From Brachybacterium faecium DSM 4810 (GTDB taxonomy: Bacteria; Actinomycetota; Actinomycetes; Actinomycetales; Dermabacteraceae), in assembly GCA_000023405.1 (NCBI GenBank), contig CP001643.1, forward strand, positions 248,001-312,000: 64,000 nt of DNA. The letters run 5' to 3'. Below are positions 50,014 through 60,326 of the stretch, one piece after another. The position numbers and the translations under genes are program-made. The notes beneath the pieces are model-generated. The model did not search any database and was not told the origin of the DNA. It saw only the letters and a program-made list of their open reading frames with translations. The stretch's first letter is position 1. Every line of letters starts with the position of its first letter.

Positions 50014-51481
50014 GCGGGGCGCAGCCCTGCTCGGGGTCCCGGCGCATGAACAGCGCGATCACCACGGTGACGACGCCCAGGGCCGCCGAGAGCGTGAACG
50101 CCGCGGAGGTGCCGCGCGCGATCCCGGCGAGCTCGTCGCCGCCGCCCGCGACGGTGCCCGCCGCGACCCGGGCCATCACCGAGACCATCAGCGCGGCACC
50201 GGCCGCGCCCGCCACCTGCTGCACGGTGCCCACGATCGCGGAGCCGTGCGGGTACAGGGCGCGCGGCAGCGCCCCCAGCGCGGTGGTCATCAGCGGCGTG
50301 AACACGAAGGCGAGTCCGAGCGACATCACCACATGGCCCAGCACGATCAGCCATGGCTGCTCCGGCACGCGGGACATGATCCCGATGCCGACGACGACGG
50401 CGCTCAGCCCCGGCACCAGCAGCGGGCGCGGACCGACCCGGTCGAACAGCCGCCCGACGAGCGGGGCGAGCAGTCCCATCGCGAGACCGCCCGGCAGCAT
50501 CATCAGGCCGACGGACAGCGTGGACAGCGCCTGCACCTTCTGCAGGTAGATCGGCAGCAGCACCACCACCCCGAACATCGCGCCCATCATCACCACCATC
50601 AGCGCGACCGCGAGGGTGAAGCCCCGGGAGGCGAAGGTGCGCAGGTCCAGCAGCGCCCGCTCCTGTCTCTGCAGCCGCAGCTGCCGCCAGACGAACAGCG
50701 CGAGGGAGACCACCCCGACCGCGAGGCAGATCAGCGCGGCGGTCGGCGCCCCGCCGGAGGCGGCGTCGGCGGCTCCCGCGCCGCCCTGACCTCCGCCGGA
50801 GACGCCCGTCAGCCCGTACACCAGCGGACCGAACCCGGTCCCGGCCAGCAGCACCGACAGCGGATCGGCCCCCTGGGCGCTCGCCTCGTTGACGTTCTCG
50901 ATCCGGCGCAGCCCCACCACCAGGGCGATCACCGCGATCGGCAGCACGAGGAGGAACAGCGCCCGCCACGGCGCGACGGCGAGGACCATCCCGGAGAGGG
51001 TGGGGCCGAGCGCCGGCGCCACCGAGATCACGATCGAGATGTTGCCCATCACCTGGCCGCGCCGCGTGGCCGGCACCAGGTTCATCACCGTGGTCATCAG
51101 CAGCGGCATCATCACCGCCGTGCCGGAGGCCTGCACGATGCGGCCCAGCAGCAGCGGGAGGAAGGTGGGCGCGGCCGCGCAGATCACCGTGCCCACCGTG
51201 AACGTGGTCATCGCCAGCGTGAACACCTGGCGGGTGGAGAAACGACCCATCAGGTAGCCGGTGGTGGGGATGACCACCGCCATGGTGAGCATGAACCCGG
51301 TGGTGAGCCATTGCGCGGTGGTCTCGGCCAGGTCGAGGTCGTCCATGATCGGCGGCAGCGCGACCGAGAGGATCGTCTCGTTGAGGATCACCACGAACGC
51401 GCTGATCAGCAGCAGGATGATGACGCTGCGATCGCGCGCGGGGAGGGCATCGGCGGCGGGCACGGGAGCGGGGCGGGGCAC
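49964..51481 (-). CDS. MFS transporter, DHA2 type
   Basis: 505 aa, GTG start. Fourteen-helix drug exporter with FVVILNETILSVALPPIMDD, TTGYLMGRFSTRQVF (motif A) and GPTLSGMVLAVAPWRALFLL (motif C region). The C-terminus is basic (SRRSPRPPRPRR). The 3' end overlaps antiparallel with the preceding gene by 50 bp. A drug or metabolite exporter; substrate unknown. Confidence 0.93.
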   Translation of the reverse strand: MPRPAPVPAADALPARDRSVIILLLISAFVVILNETILSVALPPIMDDLDLAETTAQWLTTGFMLTMAVVIPTTGYLMGRFSTRQVFTLAMTTFTVGTVICAAAPTFLPLLLGRIVQASGTAVMMPLLMTTVMNLVPATRRGQVMGNISIVISVAPALGPTLSGMVLAVAPWRALFLLVLPIAVIALVVGLRRIENVNEASAQGADPLSVLLAGTGFGPLVYGLTGVSGGGQGGAGAADAASGGAPTAALICLAVGVVSLALFVWRQLRLQRQERALLDLRTFASRGFTLAVALMVVMMGAMFGVVVLLPIYLQKVQALSTLSVGLMMLPGGLAMGLLAPLVGRLFDRVGPRPLLVPGLSAVVVGIGIMSRVPEQPWLIVLGHVVMSLGLAFVFTPLMTTALGALPRALYPHGSAIVGTVQQVAGAAGAALMVSVMARVAAGTVAGGGDELAGIARGTSAAFTLSAALGVVTVVIALFMRRDPEQGCAPLTTRSRRSPRPPRPRR

Positions 51482-51524
51482 GCGGGAAGTGTAGGGAGCC
51501 GGGCGCGCCGCGGACCAGAGGTTT

Positions 51525-52454
51525 TCAGCCGCGACGGACCCTGCGGCGCAGCGCGGGCCGCACGCGTTCGAGCGGCAGGAACGCCGCCCAGCAGATCGCG
51601 GTGGGCAGGAAGTGGATGCCCAGCAGCACCAGCGTGCTCAGGTGGAATGCCAGGTACAGCGCGATCGCGAGGTGCAGCGCGCGCCCGCGCAGGAACAGCA
51701 CGAGGGGGGAGAGCGCCTCGAGGGCCAGGCCGGCCCACTGCGCCGGGACGAACACCCACGGCGTGTGCTCCACCAGCCAGTGCGCGAGCGGGCTGCCCCG
51801 GCGGATCGAGGCCCAGGTGAGGATCGCGCTGTTGCCCCAGTTCGCGAGCGAGCCGGAGTACAGGATCTTCGGGATCACCGAGAAGGCGTAGGTGGCGACC
51901 ACCGCGATCTGCACGCAGCGCAGCGCCCAGCCGGCCGCCTCGCTCGTCACCGACGCAGCCCCCGCGGCCTCGTCCCGGCCGGTCGGGCGCGGGGGGTGGG
52001 CCACGGTGGGCAGCACCGCGACCGCGACCATGAGCGCCATGTGGTCGTGGGCGATGTAGCCGTAGGAGTTGCTGTAGAGCATCCACAGCCAGTACGCGAT
52101 CGCGACCACCGTCCCGGCCAGGCGCGGCCGCCAGCCGAGGATCGCCGCGACGCAGCCGGTGAGGAGGAGGCCCAGCAGCGTGTACGCGAGCGGCGCGGTG
52201 ACCGGCGGCAGGTGCAGCAGCCGCGCCAGGGCGAGGGGCGTGTAGAACCCGGTGTTGCCGGCGTGGGCGGGCACATCGTCGGAGAAGGTGAGCACGTCGA
52301 GGATGACGAAGGCGTGCACGAGCACCTGCAGCGCCCGCACCCGGGCCAGCGGCAGGGCCGGGAACAGCGCGGACCGCAGCGCGGCGCGGGCACCGGCGGG
52401 GCCCGCGGGGCGCGCGGGGTGTGCGGCGCGGTGGGGGTCGGTGTCCGGGCTCAC
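51525..52454 (-). CDS. HTTM domain membrane protein
   Basis: 309 aa from a GTG overlapping the upstream stop (GTGA). Several membrane segments with the horizontally transferred transmembrane (HTTM) pattern related to vitamin K-dependent gamma-carboxylase: LYSNSYGYIAHDHMALMVAV, YAFSVIPKILYSGSLANWGN, GLALEALSPLVLFLRG. Catalytic activity in bacterial HTTM proteins is unproven. It is coupled to the membrane-anchored protein before it, a common pairing for this family. Confidence 0.88.
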   Translation of the reverse strand: MSPDTDPHRAAHPARPAGPAGARAALRSALFPALPLARVRALQVLVHAFVILDVLTFSDDVPAHAGNTGFYTPLALARLLHLPPVTAPLAYTLLGLLLTGCVAAILGWRPRLAGTVVAIAYWLWMLYSNSYGYIAHDHMALMVAVAVLPTVAHPPRPTGRDEAAGAASVTSEAAGWALRCVQIAVVATYAFSVIPKILYSGSLANWGNSAILTWASIRRGSPLAHWLVEHTPWVFVPAQWAGLALEALSPLVLFLRGRALHLAIALYLAFHLSTLVLLGIHFLPTAICWAAFLPLERVRPALRRRVRRG

Positions 52455-52903
52455 GGCACCTCCCACCGGGTGACCTCGACGAACTCGTCCTCCCCGTGGG
52501 CGGTGCCGTCCCGCAGGGAGGTGATCCGCTGGCACAGCACGAGCGCGTCGAGCGGTGCCTCGTCGGGGTGGCGGCGGTCGTACTGCGCGGCGAGCGGGGC
52601 CAGCAGCGCGGGATCCGCCTCGATCGCGGCGAGGTTGTTCTCCACGTCGGCCCGCTCGATGCCGACGCTGCGCGACCCGAAGCGGATGTCGAAGGGCTCC
52701 CCGTCGCCTCGGATGCCCTGCAGGCAGGTGTTGACCACCTCGCCGTTCGGATCGGTGCCGGAGGAGAACTGGTCCAGCACCCCGAAGGGGAACAGATCGT
52801 TCGACCGCGTCAGCCCGCCGAGGGTCAGCACCGCCAGGCAGGCCAGCACCACGAGGGTCCGCCAGGCCAGGGAGACGGGGGCGAGACGGGACGGGGAGGG
52901 CAC
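52451..52903 (-). CDS. membrane-anchored partner of the HTTM protein
   Basis: 150 aa from a GTG at 52903. One N-terminal membrane segment (SLAWRTLVVLACLAVLTLGG) and an exported domain of about 115 residues with DLFPFGVLDQFSSGTDPNGE and CQRITSLRDGTAHGEDEF; two Cys. Short membrane-anchored partners upstream of HTTM genes are common in actinobacteria (family knowledge), but I cannot name this one's domain with certainty. Its stop overlaps the HTTM start. Confidence 0.78.
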   Translation of the reverse strand: MPSPSRLAPVSLAWRTLVVLACLAVLTLGGLTRSNDLFPFGVLDQFSSGTDPNGEVVNTCLQGIRGDGEPFDIRFGSRSVGIERADVENNLAAIEADPALLAPLAAQYDRRHPDEAPLDALVLCQRITSLRDGTAHGEDEFVEVTRWEVP

Positions 52904-52932
52904 GCATCGAGCGTAGCGGGTCCCCGCCGAGG

Positions 52933-54264
52933 TCAGCGCAGCAGCGCCGCGAGCTCGTGCAGCATCGTCGGCTGCCACCACGCCCAGTCGTGGCCCCCGC
53001 TGTGCAGCGCGAGCGAGACCTCCGGGGCGGCGCCGCCGTCGCCCGCGCCGCCCACGGCGTCGGCCCCCGTGCGGAGCTCCGCATCGGCCGCGGAGCCGTT
53101 CGCGGCCCCCGGCCCCGTCCCGGCGACGAGCGCGTCGTGCAGGGCGCGGGAGCGGGCGGGCATGTCCCCCTCGAAGCGGCCCACGTGCAGCCGCAGCCGC
53201 AGCGGTGCCGCGCTCCGCGCCGCAGCGCGTCGCAGCGGCTCGACGAGTGCACCGTCCGGGTAGCGCCACAGCGAGACCGACTGGGCGATCACGGCCCCGA
53301 TCAGCTGCGGTGCGCGGGCCGCCGCGAAGAGCGCCGTGAGCCCGCCGAAGCTCGATCCGGCGACGATCGTGTGCGAGGCCTCCGCGGTGATGCGCACTCG
53401 GCCCGGCCCCGTCCCGAGGCCCTGCGCACGCAGGCCGGGCACGAGCTGCTCCGCGATCCACCGGGCATGACCGCCGGGCACCCCGAGCACCTCCCCGCGG
53501 CGCGGCCCGGAGTCGAGGAACACCGCGGCCAGCGGCGGCAGGACCCCGGCGGCGACGCCCCGCGCGAGCAGCGCCGGGGTGTGCAGATGCTCCACGTGCT
53601 GTGCGCCGTCGGTGAGGATCAGCAGCGGCAGCGGGGTCTCGGCGGCGAGCTCCTCGCAGCCCGGGTCCCCCGGGCGGGAGGCCCACCATCGGGTGCGCGG
53701 CCCGTGCGCCGGTGCGGCGAGCGTGCGCACCTCGGGGCCGGGGCCGTCGACGCCCGTCGCGCCCGGGGTGAAGGGGCCGTCGTCCGGGAGGGTCACCAGG
53801 GAGCGCAGCGCGCCGCCGCGCCCGGCCCGGTGCCCGCGCGGGTTCGACGGATCGGGCACCACAGGGGCGCCGGGGGCTCTCATCCCGGCGCTGCGCCACG
53901 GCGGCTCGCCGGTCCCGTGATGCTCGACGACGCCGTAGCTCGCGCGCCAGTCCGCCGGGACATCGACCACACCCTCCCAGCGCCCGTCGCCGAGCGGGCG
54001 CAGCTCGCAGGCGTCCGACGGAGCGGGTCGCCACCAGCCGTTCACCTGCAGCGCCACCGCGTTCGCCGCCTTCGCGGTGTGTCGGAAGCGCACCAGCGCG
54101 CGCTCGCCCTCATGGCGGAGCAGCTGCGGGCCGTCGGCGCCGTCGGCATCGTGGCGGGCGTCGTCGCGCCGGAGGATCGGCGTGGGCGCCACCCCGCCCG
54201 CGGGGCGGGGGAGCGGCTGCCACAGATGCGCGGGGAAGAGCGGATCATCGAGGGCCGGGGGCAC
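52933..54264 (-). CDS. enterochelin esterase-like hydrolase
   Basis: 443 aa from the GTG at 54264, chosen because AGGAG lies 7 bp upstream. N-terminal immunoglobulin-like region (about 45-130; VALQVNGWWRPAPSDACELR) and a C-terminal alpha/beta hydrolase: nucleophile Ser in VAGSSFGGLTALFAAARA, His in LHSGGHDWAWWQPTMLHELA, LPLLILTDGAQHVEHLHTP as the first strand. This is the Fes/IroE layout. The protein has no signal, so it would hydrolyse imported ferric siderophore esters in the cytoplasm; no siderophore genes are nearby. Confidence 0.88.
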   Translation of the reverse strand: MPPALDDPLFPAHLWQPLPRPAGGVAPTPILRRDDARHDADGADGPQLLRHEGERALVRFRHTAKAANAVALQVNGWWRPAPSDACELRPLGDGRWEGVVDVPADWRASYGVVEHHGTGEPPWRSAGMRAPGAPVVPDPSNPRGHRAGRGGALRSLVTLPDDGPFTPGATGVDGPGPEVRTLAAPAHGPRTRWWASRPGDPGCEELAAETPLPLLILTDGAQHVEHLHTPALLARGVAAGVLPPLAAVFLDSGPRRGEVLGVPGGHARWIAEQLVPGLRAQGLGTGPGRVRITAEASHTIVAGSSFGGLTALFAAARAPQLIGAVIAQSVSLWRYPDGALVEPLRRAAARSAAPLRLRLHVGRFEGDMPARSRALHDALVAGTGPGAANGSAADAELRTGADAVGGAGDGGAAPEVSLALHSGGHDWAWWQPTMLHELAALLR

Positions 54265-54430
54265 GGGCGGCTCCTGGAACGGTGCGGAGGGGGAGTGGTG
54301 CGGAGGGCGGCAGGGGCGGAAGGCGCGGAAAAGGACGCGCCGCTTTGTACTCCGTAATTCCCTCACTGTCATTCATGCGGAGCTCCTCCACGGCAAAAGT
54401 TTCCTAAAACATTGGCTCGGACTTGGCATC

Positions 54431-55622
<1,192 letters not shown>

Positions 55623-55638
55623 GCAGTCGGCGATGAGC

Positions 55639-55663
55639 GACCCCGCGCCCGAGGGGCGGGGTC
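55639..55663. terminator. hairpin between the Rpf-like gene and tetR
   Basis: GACCCCGC...GCGGGGTC stem with an inner CCC/GGG pair and a one-base bulge, between convergent genes; it overlaps the tetR stop codon. It can serve both transcripts. Confidence 0.6.
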
Positions 55664-56201
55664 ACTCGCGCGCGGCGCGCAGCAGACGGTCCACGATCGG
55701 CATCAGCTGCTCGGGGGAGAACCTCCCCGGCTCCGCCGGATCCGTGCCGCCGCCCAGGGCGGCATCGAAGTAGAGGCCGTCCCCGAGCAGCAGGATCGCG
55801 TGCGCGGTCGCCTCCTCGTCCACCTCGGTGCCGATCAGCTCGAGCCACTGCTCCCGCGCCCTGCGCATCGCCCGCTGCGCCTCGACGTGGGACTCCTGGG
55901 CCAGCTGGGCGACCGCGATGAGGGCGTTGTCGAGCGCGCCGCCGGTCCACACCGAGGTGCGCACGTAGTAGCGCGAGGGGCCGTCGGCCGCTGCGCGCAT
56001 CTGCGCGAGGTCCTCCTCGACGAGCGCGTCGAGCCGTGCGATCAGCCCCGCGGCCAACGCCTCCTTCGAGGCGAAGTGGTAGAGCAGGCCCCCTTTGGAG
56101 ACCCCGGCCCGCGCCGCCACGGCGGTGAGGGTGGTGGCGCGCTCACCGGCCTCCTGGAGGAGTGACTGGTAGGCGTCGAGCAGGGCGTCGCGGGCAGACA
56201 T
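55662..56201 (-). CDS. TetR family repressor of the adjacent MFS gene
   Basis: 179 aa from the ATG at 56201. N-terminal helix-turn-helix (ERATTLTAVAARAGVSKGG, LLYHFASKEALAAGLIARLD) and a C-terminal ligand-binding domain (about 75-175, TetR_C_6-like). It is divergent from the MFS gene with a perfect 14-bp palindrome between them. It presumably represses the exporter until a substrate binds; the substrate is unknown. Confidence 0.92.
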   Translation of the reverse strand: MSARDALLDAYQSLLQEAGERATTLTAVAARAGVSKGGLLYHFASKEALAAGLIARLDALVEEDLAQMRAAADGPSRYYVRTSVWTGGALDNALIAVAQLAQESHVEAQRAMRRAREQWLELIGTEVDEEATAHAILLLGDGLYFDAALGGGTDPAEPGRFSPEQLMPIVDRLLRAARE

Positions 56202-56246
56202 GAGACCGACCTTACTGGTGGCGCCGCTCGCCACCCCTTGAACTGT

Positions 56247-56260
56247 ACCGTCCGGACGGT
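56247..56260. promoter_or_regulatory. TetR operator palindrome
   Basis: ACCGTCCGGACGGT, a perfect 14-bp palindrome in the 118-bp intergenic region between tetR and the MFS gene. The position is typical for a TetR operator controlling both directions. Confidence 0.65.
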
Positions 56261-56319
56261 TTAGCTTGAGCGGGTGTCGCGCACCGGCGCGGCGCATCCG
56301 ACGCTTCCGGAGGTGGCCC

Positions 56320-57837
56320 ATGCACAGCGCCCTCGAGTCCTCGCCGACCCGGCGCGCCGCGCGCAGCCCCTGGGCCGCGCTCGCGGTGCTGATGCTGCCC
56401 GTGCTGCTGGTCTCGGTGGACAACACCGTGCTCTCCTTCGCCCTGCCCGCCATCTCCGAGGCGCTCGCGCCCACCGGCCAGCAGCTGCTGTGGATCGTGG
56501 ACGTCTACCCGCTCGTGCTCGCCGGGCTGCTGGTGCCCATGGGCTCGCTCAGCGACCGCCTCGGTCGGCGCCGCCTGCTGCTGATCGGCGGCACCGGCTT
56601 CACCCTCGTCTCCGCCCTCGCCGCCTTCTCCCCGGACCCGGCCGCGCTGATCGCCGCCCGCGCCCTGATGGCCGTGTTCGGCGCGATGCTCATGCCCTCC
56701 ACGCTGTCGCTGATCCGCAACCTCTTCACCGACCCCACCCAGCGCCGCACCGCGATCGCGATCTGGGCGGCCGGCTTCTCCGCCGGGGCGGCGCTGGGCC
56801 CCGTCGTCGGCGGGTTCCTCCTCGAGCACTTCGCCTGGGGCTCGGTGTTCCTGCTCGCGGTGCCCGTCATGCTGCCGTTGCTCGTGCTCGGCCCCGTGCT
56901 CATCCCCGAGTCGAAGGACCCCGCACCGGGGCCCGTGGACCCGCTCTCCGTGCTGCTCGCCCTCGCCACGATGACCCCGCTGGTGTTCGCGATCAAGACC
57001 CTCGCCGCCACCGGGCTCGACGCCCTCGTCGCCACCTGCCTCCTGGTCTCCGTCGCCTCGGGTGTCGCCTTCGTGCGCCGCCAGCTGTCCCGGCCCTCCC
57101 CGATGCTCGACGTCACCCTGTTCACCCGGCCCGTGTTCACCGGAGCGGTCCTCGCCAACCTGCTCAGCGTGTTCTCGCTGGTGGGTTTCCTGTACTTCGT
57201 GTCCCAGCACCTGCAGCTGGTCAGCGGGCGCTCACCGATGGAGGCCGGGCTGGTGCTGGTGCCCGGCCTGGTGGTGACGATCATCGCCGGCCTGCTGGCC
57301 GTGCGACTCGTGCGCCGCATCGCCCCGGCCACCGTGATCACCGTGGCGCTCGGCCTGAACTCCGTCGCCTTCGCGCTGGTCGCGCTCGCCGGGAGCTCCG
57401 GCTCCGACCTCCTGCTGCTGAGTGCGTTCGTGCTGCTCGGCGCGGGCGTGGGCGCCGCCGAGACCCTCAGCAACGACCTCATCCTCTCCGCCGTTCCCGC
57501 GCCGAAGGCGGGGGCCGCCTCGGCGATCTCCGAGACCGCCTACGAGACCGGGGCCGTGCTCGGCACCGCGGTGCTCGGCAGCCTCCTGAACCTCGCCTAC
57601 CGCACCCACCTGCAGCTGCCGACCGGACTCACCGACGCGCAGAACGCCACCGCCTCCGAGACCCTCGGCGGCGCCACCGCCGTCGCCGGAGAGCTCCCCG
57701 AGGCGGTCGCCGCGCCCCTGCTGGACTCGGCCCGCCAGGCCTTCGATTCGGGGGTGCTGCTCACCAGCGGCATCGGGGCGGTGCTCATGGTGATCGCGGC
57801 GGTCATCGCCCATCGCACGCTGCGCGCGGCGGCCTGA
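56320..57837 (+). CDS. MFS transporter, DHA2 (QacA-like) type
   Basis: 505 aa, CGGAGG before the ATG. Fourteen segments with VSVDNTVLSFALPAISEALA, motif A GSLSDRLGRRRLLLIG and motif C GAALGPVVGGFLLEHFAWG. QacA-like antiporters expel cationic dyes and disinfectants. Divergent from the TetR gene, which probably represses it. Transcription ends at a strong hairpin at 57907-57942. Confidence 0.94.
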   Translation: MHSALESSPTRRAARSPWAALAVLMLPVLLVSVDNTVLSFALPAISEALAPTGQQLLWIVDVYPLVLAGLLVPMGSLSDRLGRRRLLLIGGTGFTLVSALAAFSPDPAALIAARALMAVFGAMLMPSTLSLIRNLFTDPTQRRTAIAIWAAGFSAGAALGPVVGGFLLEHFAWGSVFLLAVPVMLPLLVLGPVLIPESKDPAPGPVDPLSVLLALATMTPLVFAIKTLAATGLDALVATCLLVSVASGVAFVRRQLSRPSPMLDVTLFTRPVFTGAVLANLLSVFSLVGFLYFVSQHLQLVSGRSPMEAGLVLVPGLVVTIIAGLLAVRLVRRIAPATVITVALGLNSVAFALVALAGSSGSDLLLLSAFVLLGAGVGAAETLSNDLILSAVPAPKAGAASAISETAYETGAVLGTAVLGSLLNLAYRTHLQLPTGLTDAQNATASETLGGATAVAGELPEAVAAPLLDSARQAFDSGVLLTSGIGAVLMVIAAVIAHRTLRAAA

Positions 57838-57906
57838 GCGGCCGCTCGCCTCAGCGCCTCCCCATCTCGTCCACGCGGGCGCCCCAGCGCCCGCTCGCAC
57901 GATCAC

Positions 57907-57942
57907 CGACGCGCCGACCCCTGACGAAGGGTCGGCGCGTCG
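57907..57942 (+). terminator. strong hairpin after the MFS gene
   Basis: Perfect 14-bp stem CGACGCGCCGACCC/GGGTCGGCGCGTCG with loop CTGACGAA, 70 bp after the MFS stop. No T-run. The rest of the gene-free stretch 57838-58155 holds the promoter and repeated motif of the next gene. Confidence 0.75.
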
Positions 57943-58011
57943 TGCTGTGTGCGCGGACACATCGGTCACCGCCGCGCAGGCACACCGACCACAACTCGAC
58001 GTCACGAGAAC

Positions 58012-58039
58012 TTCACAAAACGGACATACCGCGTATAGA
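58012..58039 (+). promoter_or_regulatory. promoter of the glycosylphosphotransferase gene
   Basis: TTCACA (58012-58017), 16-bp spacer, TATAGA (58034-58039), giving a leader of about 110 nt. The first CAAAACGGACAT word (58016-58027) overlaps the -35 element. Confidence 0.5.
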
Positions 58040-58069
58040 GTCAGGTGCCTAGACGGGCAAAACGGACAT
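58016..58069 (+). repeat. paired CAAAACGGACAT motif
   Basis: The 12-bp word CAAAACGGACAT occurs exactly at 58016-58027 and again at 58058-58069, 42 bp apart (four helical turns). A third partial copy, AAAACGGACA, lies at 60408-60417 upstream of the cytidylyltransferase gene. A binding site for a shared regulator of glycan genes is suggested by the context only. Confidence 0.6.
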
Positions 58070-58155
58070 TACGGCGCGGCGTGGGGCCGCGTGCCGCGCG
58101 GAATGCGACGTGCGGCTCCCCTCCGTCGGTCGGTTCCAGGTTCTGAGAGGTACTC

Positions 58156-59676
58156 GTGGCGCTACAGCAGGCAGTGAAGGTCAGTGGGGTCCAGTCCCCT
58201 CCGCGTGGGAGGCGTCGACCGCTCGCCACCCGGATGCTGTCACTGCCTGCGCGCCGAGCGCGGCGCGACGACCGGGTGGTCGTCGCTGCCCTCGTCGCTG
58301 CGGACGTCGCGGTGCTCGCCGCCGCGTGCGTGCTCGCGATCATGATCCGCGGAAGCCTCTCGTTCCTCGGGGTCTCGCAGGCCCTGCCCGACTCCCTCGT
58401 GGCCAGTTCCGTCGTGATCGCCGGCGTGTGGCTGGCCTCCATGCTCGTCTTCGGGGCCAGCAATCCGCGCGTGATCGGATCGGGTGCCGAGATCTACCGC
58501 GGCGTGCTGCTGGGCACCGTGGCCACCGTCGGTGTCGTCGGTGCGGTCCTCTTCCTCGCCGACATCCCGCTGTCGCGCCCCTACTTCATCGTCCTGTTCT
58601 TGGTGGGGCCGCTGCTGCTCCTGCTGGTGCGGGCCATCGCCCGCCGCTGCGTGAACCTCGCCCGCGCTCGCGGCCGCCTGCGCGCCCAGGTGCTCGCGGT
58701 CGGCTCGACCGGGCATGTGCGAGGCATCGTGCGCACCCTGGGCCGTGAGGTGTGGCTGGGGTACGACGTGGTCGGCGCCGTGGCCCCGGTCAGCGATCGG
58801 CACGATGACGAGAGCGCCGGGGTGCCCATCCTCGGCGACGAGTCCCGCCTGCTGGACCTCGTGCGGGAGGTGCAGCCCGACGTCGTGCTGTTCACCGCCG
58901 GCTCCTCGGCGAGTGCCGAGGAGTTCCGTCGCGTCGCCTGGGAGCTCGAGGAGCTCGAGGTGGACGTCATCGTGGTCCCCGGCGTCAGCGAGATCTCCGG
59001 CGACCGGATCCGGATGCGCCCCGTCGCCGGCCTGCCACTGGTGCACATGGACCTGCCGCGCTCGCGCAAGGCGCTGAAGAAGGGCAAGCGGATCTTCGAC
59101 GTGGTCGCCAGCGCCGCCCTCCTGCTGCTGCTCTCGCCCGTCTTCGCGGTCATCGCCCTGTGCATCCGCCTCGGCGACGGCGGCGCCGTGATCTTCCGTC
59201 AGGAGCGGGTGGGCAGGAGCGGGGAGCCGATCGAGTTCCTCAAGTTCCGCTCCATGGTGCTGGACGCCGAGGCGCGTCTCGCCGAGCTCGAGCAGCTCGA
59301 GCGCGACCGCGGCAACGTTGTGCTGTTCAAGATGTCCGACGACCCTCGCATCACGAAGGTGGGCAAGGTGCTGCGTCGCTACTCCCTCGACGAGCTGCCC
59401 CAGCTGTGGAACGTGCTGCGCGGCGACATGAGCCTCGTCGGGCCGCGCCCCGCGCTCCCGCGCGAGGTCGAGGGGTACGACACGGACGCCCACCGCCGCC
59501 TCGCGGTGCGGCCCGGCATCACCGGGTTGTGGCAGGTCTCGGGCCGCAGCGACCTCTCCTGGGATGACACGGTCCGGCTGGACCTGTTCTACGTCGACAA
59601 CTGGTCCTTCATGCAGGACCTCCTGATCCTGGTGCGCACCGTGCGCGCCGTGCTGGCCTCTCGCGGGGCGTACTGA
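58156..59676 (+). CDS. exopolysaccharide polyprenyl glycosylphosphotransferase
   Basis: 506 aa, GTG start. Four N-terminal membrane segments, a CoA-binding-like middle domain, a further membrane segment, then the bacterial sugar transferase domain (about 310-506): KKGKRIFDVVASAALLLLLS, FRQERVGRSGEPIEFLKFRS, YSLDELPQLWNVLRGDMSLV, GPRPALPREVEGY, WQVSGRSDLSWDD. It transfers a sugar-1-phosphate to undecaprenyl phosphate at the membrane, starting glycan or teichoic-like polymer synthesis. Confidence 0.94.
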   Translation: MALQQAVKVSGVQSPPRGRRRPLATRMLSLPARRARRDDRVVVAALVAADVAVLAAACVLAIMIRGSLSFLGVSQALPDSLVASSVVIAGVWLASMLVFGASNPRVIGSGAEIYRGVLLGTVATVGVVGAVLFLADIPLSRPYFIVLFLVGPLLLLLVRAIARRCVNLARARGRLRAQVLAVGSTGHVRGIVRTLGREVWLGYDVVGAVAPVSDRHDDESAGVPILGDESRLLDLVREVQPDVVLFTAGSSASAEEFRRVAWELEELEVDVIVVPGVSEISGDRIRMRPVAGLPLVHMDLPRSRKALKKGKRIFDVVASAALLLLLSPVFAVIALCIRLGDGGAVIFRQERVGRSGEPIEFLKFRSMVLDAEARLAELEQLERDRGNVVLFKMSDDPRITKVGKVLRRYSLDELPQLWNVLRGDMSLVGPRPALPREVEGYDTDAHRRLAVRPGITGLWQVSGRSDLSWDDTVRLDLFYVDNWSFMQDLLILVRTVRAVLASRGAY

Positions 59677-59696
59677 GGGACCTCTGCGGGAAGGGG

Positions 59697-59743
59697 CGTG
59701 CCCCCGGGTGGCGGACGTGCTGAGCCGTCACCCCCGGGGCACG
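59697..59743 (+). terminator. long hairpin after the glycosylphosphotransferase gene
   Basis: Imperfect stem of about 18 bp, CGTGCCCC..GGGTGGCGG with CCGTCACCC..GGGGCACG, loop ACGTGCTGAG, 20 bp after the stop codon. Confidence 0.65.
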
Positions 59744-59807
59744 CTCGTGTGCGCACTCATGCGCGCCCGGGGGAGTGCAGCGAGGCTGGTCAGTCATGGC
59801 CGCGACG

Positions 59808-59843
59808 CGCAGAAGGCCCCCGGGGTCCCGGGGGCCTTCTGCG
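59808..59843 (-). terminator. long hairpin after the cytidylyltransferase gene
   Basis: Perfect 17-bp complementary arms, CGCAGAAGGCCCCCGGG and CCCGGGGGCCTTCTGCG, separated by only GT, 37 bp past the end of the minus-strand cytidylyltransferase gene. It probably works in both directions with the hairpin at 59697. Confidence 0.7.
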
Positions 59844-59879
59844 TGAGGGGGCGTCGAGCCGCGGGGTCGACGGGCCGGA

Positions 59880-60326
59880 TCAGGAGTTGCCGACGGTCTG
59901 CAGCGAGGTGGAGGAGGAGATCGCCGTCAGGGCGCGCCGCAACGCGGTGCTCGAGGTGTGCATGGTGTACGGCAGATACACGATCTCGACGCCCACCTCG
60001 CCGAACTGCTCCTCGAGCAGGAGCCCCTTGGGGGTGCCGCGCCAGTCGTCGCCCTTGAAGAAGTGGGTGAAGCCCACGTCGCGCCAGGTATCGAGCTTCG
60101 AAGGGGTCGTCTCGATGTGGACCTGGTCCACGCACCGCAGGTTGCCGACGATCTCGGCGCGCTCCGCGGTGGGGATGACGGGTTCGATGCGCTTGACCTC
60201 GCGCAGCATCTCATCGCTGACGACGCCGGCGATCAGCACGTCGCAGCTTTGCTTCGCCCGGCGGAGCAGGTTCAGGTGCCCGATGTGGAACAGGTCGAAT
60301 GCCCCTGCCGCGTAGCCGATGCGCAT
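59880..60326 (-). CDS. glycerol-3-phosphate cytidylyltransferase-like protein
   Basis: 148 aa from the ATG at 60326 (AGGAG 6 bp upstream; an earlier ATG is directly abutted to it). Nucleotidyltransferase fold with HxGH motif HIGH (14-17) in GAFDLFHIGHLNLLRRAKQ, the RTxGxST-like TSSTALRR near the C-terminus, and the DWRGTPKG loop. TagD-like enzymes activate glycerol phosphate or a related alcohol as the CDP derivative for teichoic acid-type polymers. The adjacent polyprenyl sugar-phosphotransferase supports an envelope polymer role. Confidence 0.88.
   Translation of the reverse strand: MRIGYAAGAFDLFHIGHLNLLRRAKQSCDVLIAGVVSDEMLREVKRIEPVIPTAERAEIVGNLRCVDQVHIETTPSKLDTWRDVGFTHFFKGDDWRGTPKGLLLEEQFGEVGVEIVYLPYTMHTSSTALRRALTAISSSTSLQTVGNS

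Noticed and set aside
54265-54372. Longer start for the Fes-like esterase at an ATG at 54372
   Set aside because: The extra residues are Arg/Pro-rich without homology, and the GTG at 54264 has a proper AGGAG ribosome site.
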